The notes beneath the pieces are model-generated. The model was not told where the DNA came from. It saw nothing but the letters and a program-made list of their open reading frames with translations, and made no database searches. From Ectobius pallidus (lineage: Eukaryota; Arthropoda; Insecta; Blattodea; Ectobiidae), in contig CAXKWD010000007.1 of NCBI GenBank assembly GCA_964059195.1, positions 59,060,163 to 59,124,162 on the forward strand: a stretch of 64,000 nt of DNA, read 5' to 3'. This document shows, one piece after another, positions 57,150 through 64,000 of this stretch (positions are counted from its first letter, which is position 1; every line of letters starts with the position of its first letter). The translations under genes were made by a program, and so were the position numbers.

Positions 57150-57765
57150 ATGTAGGATTACATCCTGTTTATTTCCCCTTTATTCCTCAGATGAGTTGTG
57201 TGTACTGCCTTTCCATCTCGTAGCAGGTCTTCCTCTTAATCATTTTCCATCTGGTCTGCTTTCTTGAGCCTTTTTACTAGGCGATTGTTTTCCATTCTAT
57301 CAACGTGTTCTTTCCAAAATTTTCTTCTGTCGCTGGTAAATTTAGTTATGTCCTGAATTTGGCATTTGTCTCTAATTTATGTATTGTGTATCTTATCTAA
57401 TAAAGTTTTCCCCTAGATTGTTCTTTGCACCTTCATTTCACATGTGTTAATATCTGTTTAGTTTTGTTTGTGTCTTTTCTCGTTTCTGCTGCATATGTTA
57501 AGATTGGTCTTAATATTGTTTTGTAAATGCGCACTTTACTGTCTATCGCCATGTACTTATTTCTCCAAATTATGTCTTTCATACAACCTGATATCTGCAT
57601 TGCTCTGTCGGCTTGTTTCTTTACTTCATAAATTAGATTTTTAGTGTTTGTTATCAGAGTTCCTAGGTAATTAAATGGGTTCATGTTAAGCCAGAATGAA
57701 ATGATCCTTCCAATAAAAATTTTGATATAAATTTTGTTAATCTTGTCAGCATAAATTTTCCACAC
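57150..57765 (-). pseudogene. RTE-like LINE RT C-terminal fragment
   Basis: On the minus strand NPFNYLGTLITNTKNLIYEV, then KVRIYKTILRPILTYAAETR (57433-57700), are the post-RT region of RTE-like LINEs (compare the LINE at 47188). Further downstream, other frames read KFWKEHVDRMENNRLVKRLK. A separate, older copy than the 47 kb LINE. Confidence 0.75.
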
Positions 57766-57769
57766 AAAA

Positions 57770-58257
57770 CTTTACATAAATAATAAAATATATATGTTTT
57801 CATAAATTAAATTTTTCCATTAATTAATAAGTTGTTTAACTTTCCATTCAGCCTTTTTAACTAATGTTTAAATTAATTCACTTCAAATATTTTTTTTAAA
57901 TGCTAATAAACTTTTTTTTTTTTAATTTTCCAACAAAAATTCCTATAATGTCTTTTGTTTGTGCTTTCTGTCTTTAAAAAAAAACCGTTGGTACCTCTAC
58001 GACTTTCGGCTAACTATTTGAAAGTCTCGGTGGTTACTTTGGGTAGGGTCCTTCACCCTAGTCGGAGTTTCATTCTGTCCTGGGGAAGCCTGTGTACTAG
58101 TGGTGCCAATTTTGATCCTCAGAGCCACTCTCAGTGGATAACCTATTGAACACAAATTTTACCAATATTACAAAACAATAAAATTTTCAGACAAAAAAAT
58201 TCTTCTTTTCTCTTTACTTTACTGTCCAAAAGAAAGTTTAGTTGGTTTGAAAGATAA
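57770..58257. other. Unassigned stretch
   Basis: AT-rich; a moderately GC-rich patch at 57985-58145 has no recognisable protein or pol III boxes. Confidence 0.3.
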
Positions 58258-58940
58258 TGGGTCAAGTGAATAAAAAGCAAGCATTTGCTTTTAGAATTAA
58301 GTATTAGCAAAAGCATTTGCTATCTAGTATTAAGTAATAGCACTAGCATTAGCTCAATTTTGTGTGAATAATCTTTTACTAGTGCTAGTTACTAAATGCT
58401 GGAAAAATTTAGCCTTTTCTGTGGGTTACGACCCCTAGATAATTAAAAATAAACATAAATCTAGCAGGTCATGAAAATAATAGGGAACATGTGAGTGTCC
58501 TTAATTGTTATCGACATCAAAATGTTATCTTCTGAGTCTGAAATTTCTATGACCAGTGAAGAAAGTGATAAACAGTTACAATTTGTTCATATTCTGAAGA
58601 ATGATAATCACTTTCAAGAGTCCGAACACGCCTGCGATATTTAGGAGTTCTAACTTGCATAAAAACAGCCATTTCATCGTGTACACTTTCAATAAAATTA
58701 AAACTGTAGCATGGGTATAACCACACTTGAAAAATCTGCAGCATTTGCTATGAAATCAAAGCAGAGTCTTGGTTTTATTCACACCTTTTTAAGCAAGTGC
58801 TGGGAAATTCAGCATTTGCTACAACGATTTTCTTTTGTTAATTAGCACAAGCATATTCTATATTATTATTCACATATTTTGAAGCTTATTCTGTTATTTT
58901 CAAGTAAAAGCAATTGCTACATGTTTATTCACTTGACCCA
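58258..58940. mobile_element. 683-bp TIR element with iterated AGCATTTGCT motifs
   Basis: TIRs TGGGTCAAGTGAATAAA (58258-58274) and TTTATTCACTTGACCCA (58924-58940), perfect over 17 bp. The near-palindromic AGCATTTGCT or a close variant lies just inside both ends (58279 and 58909) and recurs at about 58312, 58740 and 58811. Flanks ATAA/ATAT resemble a 4-bp duplication with one change. A minus frame at 58547-58744 (RTPKYRRRVRTLESD) has no recognised domain. Confidence 0.8.
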
Positions 58941-59040
58941 ATATTGCGATGCAATCTAACTCAAATCAATCTTTAATTCAGAATTGATTTAAATTTTTTT
59001 CAGATTATTAAAAAAAATTAATGTAAAATAATACTATAAC

Positions 59041-61080
59041 CATAATGAATAGAGGAGAAAGTGTGATGACTGAGGTAGTTCACTGGTTCCGCCGCTAGGT
59101 AGCAGTTACTCTGCTTGAGATTCGCGGGAGCAAGATTACTACGGGCGGTATAGGAAAAATTGCAAACATTATTAAACAAAATAATACATTAATCTATTTC
59201 AAAATGACTCACCTTATCTAAATTGAATTGTTAGATACTTCTGACAATTTTCGGGCTGCTTTACACGTCTTGGAAGATCTCATCTCCAAAAATAAACATG
59301 ACCGTGTGTAACAGTAATTTCTCAGATTCCAAGAAGCTTGACCGTAACATTTCGTTCCACATCTTTCAAAAAGTCGAAGATGCTCACAAGCAATGAACAA
59401 TTATATAATATAGGTATGAAACAGCTAAGGGATGATTTTATCTAATATTTTGTTGCCTAGAAAATAGGGTAGATGGTATGTTAGTATAATTTGATGAGAA
59501 TTTGTTAAAGAATGTACATTTGTATAGAAATAACAACGTATAATTAGGGTAGAAAACAGCTAAGGGATATTTTATAAATTAATATTAATATTACATTGTA
59601 TAGAATATTACTGAGTATTAATTTGTATTAATATTGTATTTATAGTAATATTATTTATAATAATATTAATTTTCTCCTGGCTGTATGGGGTAAGTTATGT
59701 AGGTGAAACACGGTCAAAAGTGTAGATATGTGTACAAATTATGTGAACAGAGATAATACCCTATAAACTAAGGGATGGTTTGTGAATTGCAGGGCACGGA
59801 AAATTTCATAAGCAGCACTACAAAAATAGGGCGCGTGATCTTTAATATTGGCGTTTCAACATCCGATAAAGACGCACATACGCAAAAATTGTTTTGCAAC
59901 GCATTCTACATATATCACACAAGATTTCAAAGCATTTTCCCTGATTTTTTCATAAAGAAATTAAATCCTCTTGCCTTAACTATAGCCCGCTATTTGCTCA
60001 AACCCTCGACCATTCGCCGTTCGCTGTAAATTATGTGCATCTTATGTTGTTAAATTATATTAAAAAAAAAAAGGAACAAGATATTAAACTAATAAGACAT
60101 TTGCTATGATAATTATGCATACAAATTACTAACATAAGTGAACAGAAAATATGATAAATAAATAATTCAATAAATGCATAAATAAAAGTAGTGCAGACTT
60201 AGGCCTACTAAGTTAGAAAAAAGCTTCATTCACTCCTTTTCCTCAGCGGGTCAATCTAGCAGTATGGGTACAAGTAGTCAGTTAATATAGTATTATTATT
60301 GAGACCACGAATAAATTATGTAACATTTTTTACGTTATTGCTGGTATTTTATGGAAAAGATGCCTGCTAATACCTCAATACCATTCTGATAGCTTTAGCT
60401 TTAGAGTAATTACTATTACTCGTTAACCATTATAGATATATAGGTGGTACTCAATTTATAATAAGATCCAAATATTTCACTAAACCTTACACCCTTAATC
60501 TCTTTCTGGACACAAAAATAAAATAATAAATGTCGCATAGTCAAATTTGCTTCACCCTCAACATTTCACGATCGTCCCACATCATTCAGAGAGCTGAGCG
60601 CCCGGAATAATTACCACTCAATTACTCGTAAACCATTCAAGATATAAAGGTGGTACTGAATTTAAAATAAAGTTGAAATATTTCCCTAAAACTTTCTCGC
60701 TTGAAGTTTTTACGGGACACAAAAATGAAAAAAATTGTCGCATAGTCAAAATTCCGTTTCACCCTCCATGAATTTTGTAATTGGTGATGTTTATATAATG
60801 AAATAAAAACATTTATGTCCACATTTTTTAAGTCTCTGTTTTAACCATCAGAAGGACTGTGTTGTGCAGATTATTTCTGCACAAATTTCACAGAAATAGG
60901 ACCAAGGGTTAATTAAAGATTGCGAGTTTAATCATAAGATACCAAACTATCATGACGCAGCATTGAGAAGTTGAAACGCAAACGAAGGTGCTGCCAGTGT
61001 TTCGGTGGACCGCCGCTCTCCCTATACCCACCATTGTATTATCGGCGAAGTCATCACACTTTCTCATTCTATTCATTATG
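59041..61080. mobile_element. 2.0 kb non-autonomous TIR element, CTATAAC duplication
   Basis: CATAATGAATAGAGGAGAAA (59041) and, inverted, TTTCTCATTCTATTCATTATG (ending 61080) form imperfect ~34-bp TIRs that continue to GTGTGATGACT. CTATAAC flanks both ends (59034-59040, 61081-61087). Internal: AGCTAAGGGATG-type words near 59425, 59552 and 59768, and two ~150-bp diverged units near 60410-60560 and 60618-60770 sharing GTCGCATAGTCAAA. Open frame 59775-60029 (84 codons) has no recognised domain. Confidence 0.8.
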
Positions 61081-61087
61081 CTATAAC

Positions 61088-61636
61088 TAATACTGTACTA
61101 TACTATAACTTTATAAACTATCAAAGTAATATTTTAATTTTTTCTCATTTTACCAGGGTATTGTAGCCTATACCCATCCTAATTGGGCTTTCATTCTCTC
61201 ATAAAGGAAGTTGTTGAACCTCGATGTTCTTCACATCTAGAGATCCCTTAAAAGTTGGGTCTTTGGTCCATTTAAGGAGACTGCTGGGTGCTGTAACTGC
61301 AATGCTGAAAATACAACAAAAAAATCTACGGGACGCAGGAATCTGGATATCAGCTAAGGACATCTCTTTTGTCTAGGAATGTGTATATCTGTCATAACGA
61401 CGTGATATAAAAAAAACAATCTCACAATGTTACAATTGACCTAACCATGGATGAGTTTTAATTTGGTAACGATTTCACTTAGTAAATTCAAGATATTGCT
61501 CATATCGCTTCATGTCAACGAACAACAAAAATGTTTCCTTTCTTCTTTTGTTTACTATAACATACACTCTGCCCAAATAATTTGAATACTGTATTCCTTT
61601 TTCTTTTCTAATTACAATATTTTTCTCGAATTAATA
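61088..61636. other. Unassigned stretch
   Basis: No gene or repeat structure recognised. Confidence 0.3.
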
Positions 61637-61819
61637 AATTGGGAAAAAATCTTCATCCTCATACATCAAGACAAAGCAATGAATTTTGAAATCCCCACAT
61701 CCAACGAAGTGATCAACAAATTCGTCCTAAGAAAACCAGAGGGCAGTCAAGTAGCAACAAGAACAAGAAGCAGCTGTCAACCATGGAATGAATATCGGAA
61801 GGATTTTTCCCGAAACTAG
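61637..61819 (+). pseudogene. Penelope-like protein C-terminal tail
   Basis: The frame reads WEKIFILIHQDKAMNFEIPT to a stop at 61817. This matches WEKIYIYKNQDQLMNFEIP in the Penelope fragment at 44-45 kb, the end of the GIY-YIG region. A second Penelope fragment in the opposite orientation lies 270 bp downstream. Confidence 0.75.
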
Positions 61820-62088
61820 TCTCCAAACAAGAGGACTTAAGTGAAGTGTCACAAAATTGACACATTTCTTATATTACTATATTAGAAAACTTCACTATTA
61901 CAAACTTCCTGTAATAATTAATATTCAAAGTAAACAGTTTGTTCATTTAAATCAGTAATTAATTTTTTTAAACTATTTAAAATTCAAATCAAGTAATTTT
62001 GTGAAATCAAACAGTTATTAACAATAACAGGCAAATATAGTAGGAATTTATTATTATTTTTATCCAAAAATGGGCTGCAACTGCCTAT

Positions 62089-62345
62089 TTATCTATTTTG
62101 TGGTTCTTTATGTTCCTGAAGTGCTCTTTTGTCCTGATGTCTGATGTAAACCTGGTTGCAGTCCCTGCACTTTATTTGATATATTCCTGATTTGTTGGTA
62201 TTAGGTATTTTGTCTTTTAGTGAGGATTTTAATAAGTTTCTAATACTATGTTTGTTTTGTGGTGCCAAAATTATGTTTTGTTCTTTGAGAATTTTCTTGA
62301 AACTGCTGTTTGCCAAAGGGTGGTAAGTACCGTAAATTTTCTGAA
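62089..62345 (-). pseudogene. Penelope-like GIY-YIG fragment
   Basis: Minus-strand frame: TYHPLANSSFKKILKEQNI, then KSGIYQIKCRDCNQVYI, the GIY-YIG start, ending prematurely after ALQEHKEPQNR. The YIGK/T segment is altered to YIRHQDK by a small deletion. With the plus-strand tail at 61637 it suggests an inverted, rearranged Penelope copy. Confidence 0.75.
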
Positions 62346-63212
62346 TTTTCTATCTTCTTCTTTACTGGTCAAAGTGTTAACATCTTAAAATGTGTTAAGT
62401 CCTTTTAATCTACATAAATTGTTTCCATTTTCTTTTCACAATCGTCAGTATCCATGAATCAAATAAAATTTGTTTGTATTGCTACAAATAGTTAAAACTC
62501 CTCTATTTCTACTAAGTTAAACTGAGTGTAATATACCTGTAATTCACTATATTTCGGTCAATTCATTCAAACTTCATGTTTCCATACTAAAATTCATAAA
62601 TTCTGTCCGTGTATCTTCTAATGTGGGTATCTCGCTTTCTCTCAAAATACTAATTCTTGTTTAGTTTGAGGTTGTCCTAAGATGAAAATTCAGTTAACAG
62701 GATCAGTGCTGCTACTATGAATTTAATCCCTGCAACTAAACATATAAACTAACTTAAATAAAAAGTGTTTTGGTTCACCGTTAAACTAGTATGTCCTAGT
62801 TTGGATTCAATTATCTGACTTCCTAATAGGTTATGTAATTTGGCCTTGGTTTACTTTCATTGGTCTATGGCAACTTCTTTTAATTCATTCCATTCATGTC
62901 GAATGACACTAACTATACCTACTGGTGAGTCTTTTATCCTCCCTAATCGTCATTAGGGGTAAATTATCACAGAGGCTTTACTCCCTCACTGGGTGCTCAA
63001 CGAGATACTAGAGCTGTATTTTATGATTCCTTCTTTTTGGAATCCTGGGCTGGCCTCTTGAGCAGTACTACTCTTCATCAATTCATCATTCTTTATTATT
63101 AATCATCATCATTAACATATAATACCCTTTCATTAGATCACCTCAACTGGATGTCCTTCCTTATAGGATTTCTTTCCAAAATAATTAAGTTAACATAAAC
63201 TAATTCATCTGT
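62346..63212. other. Unassigned stretch
   Basis: No coding or structured repeat recognised; mostly AT-rich. Confidence 0.3.
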
Positions 63213-63537
63213 GGGGTACGCTGTAGCGTAGTGGTTGAGGCACTGCGCTACAAACCGGAAGGTCCGCAGGTTCGATTCCCGATGAGGTCATTGAAATTTT
63301 TCAATTGGCCTAATCCTTCCGGTGGCACTATGGCCCTGGGGTCGACTCAGCCTCTAACAGAAATGAGTACCAGGAGCAATCCTGAGGGTAAAGGCGGCCA
63401 GTGCGTAAGGCTGACAATCTTACCACCTACACGTGTTGAATCCAAAATCTGGGAGCCTCAACCTCTTAAACCCTCTGGGCCTCCATAGCCTGTATAGGGA
63501 TAAAAAATAAATAAAAATAAAAAAAAATTAAAAAAAT
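63213..63537 (+). mobile_element. tRNA-derived SINE, near full length
   Basis: Head GGGGTACGCTGTAGCGTAGT, A-box region CGTAGTGGTTGAGGCACTGC, B box AGGTTCGATTCCC (63270-63282), then a conserved body (GGTGGCACTATGG, CCTCTAACAGAAATGAG, GGCCAGTGCGTAAGGCTGAC) and an A-rich (AAATA)n tail. The 85-codon frame across it is fortuitous. Same family as 55062-55232. Confidence 0.9.
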
Positions 63538-64000
63538 CATTTATGGTCTATACTCTGCCACTTTACATCACTTTATCGCTCTACAACCTGACAAAGACTG
63601 TCTAGGATTAAGGAAGCTTCCTCGTGACATGTTCTCTATTCCTGTTATATTTAAAGTACGTAATCTCCTATTCTGAATGCACATAAAGGTTACATTTTAT
63701 TAAATTTTGAATAACTAACTTTCTCTTGAGCAATTTTGTATATAAAAACTGGTCTAAGGCTTCTAAATTCTGTGTAATTCAAAAATCTCTGCAATTAAAT
63801 TTAAAATAAAATTTGTAACTTATTTTGTAAAATAATTAATATTACATCACGTGCAATAATGTTAACTACAAATTTTCTAAAATAATCTTAACTGCTTGGT
63901 CTCAAATAATTATAACTGCGTTATACATAAAAATCTGAAATATCAAATTGTAGGCTAAATGTTATAAAAAAAAAAAATCTGTCACATAAGTGGTTTAATA
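63538..64000. other. Unassigned AT-rich end of window
   Basis: Nothing recognised. Confidence 0.3.

Overview
The window is nuclear DNA from an insect. It is AT-rich, lacks bacterial-type gene organisation, carries an interstitial (CCTAA)n array (the insect telomere repeat), several tRNA-derived SINEs, mariner/Tc1, hAT-like, Helitron, Penelope, RTE-type LINE and Ty3/gypsy elements, and one exon of a ZAD-type C2H2 zinc-finger gene (ZAD genes are expanded in insects). The repeat load suits a large polyneopteran-type genome such as a cockroach, termite or stick insect, but that placement is only a guess. Almost everything recognisable is mobile-element sequence in various stages of decay; the only convincing host exon is 18492-18620.

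Layout. 1-9 kb: T-rich repeat, a frameshifted Tc1/IS630-type transposase with an in-frame internal duplication, a 1.1 kb TIR element with a 7-bp target duplication, a Helitron, and a ~195-bp tandem array. 11.2-16.4 kb: a 5.15 kb DNA transposon (element E) into which a second one (A1) inserted; both also carry SINE/MITE insertions. 18.5 kb: the ZAD exon. 19.6-23.4 kb: element C, which carries the fullest, though broken, copy of a large transposase-like gene. 23.8-28.8 kb: element A2 with mariner, hAT-like and hairpin-ended insertions. 29.1-40.1 kb: element A3, inverted and split by at least five later insertions, including a gypsy-type element with two LTRs. 40.1-41.7 kb: truncated gypsy gag/protease. 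44-46.7 kb: Penelope GIY-YIG fragment between inverted arms, then a MITE with a mariner inside. 46.9-49.3 kb: RTE-type LINE. 49.9 kb: telomere-like repeat. 50.3-53.6 kb: a fold-back mariner split exactly at TTAA by element T, which itself contains a large palindrome. 55-64 kb: SINEs, hAT fragment, LINE and Penelope scraps, and two TIR elements.

Most interesting signal. Elements E (11242-16393), A (three copies), C (19593-23438) and T (50776-53164) have different sequences but one architecture. They share short TIRs of the form GGG(N)nTCCA, a left end continuing with a purine-rich ATGARAA-like stretch, a right end in which a 13-14 bp motif lies 0-2 bp inside the TIR, 4-bp target duplications, and further copies of that motif inside. 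The motif is constant within a family and different between families: GTAACACCCGTTAC in C, GTAACGTGAGTTAC in A, TCCTGATACTAAC in E, GTCAGTCCGTTAC in T. Broken reading frames in A and E match the N- and C-terminal parts of the C protein, with the A copies lacking the middle. This looks like one transposon lineage whose subfamilies swap their iterated recognition motif.
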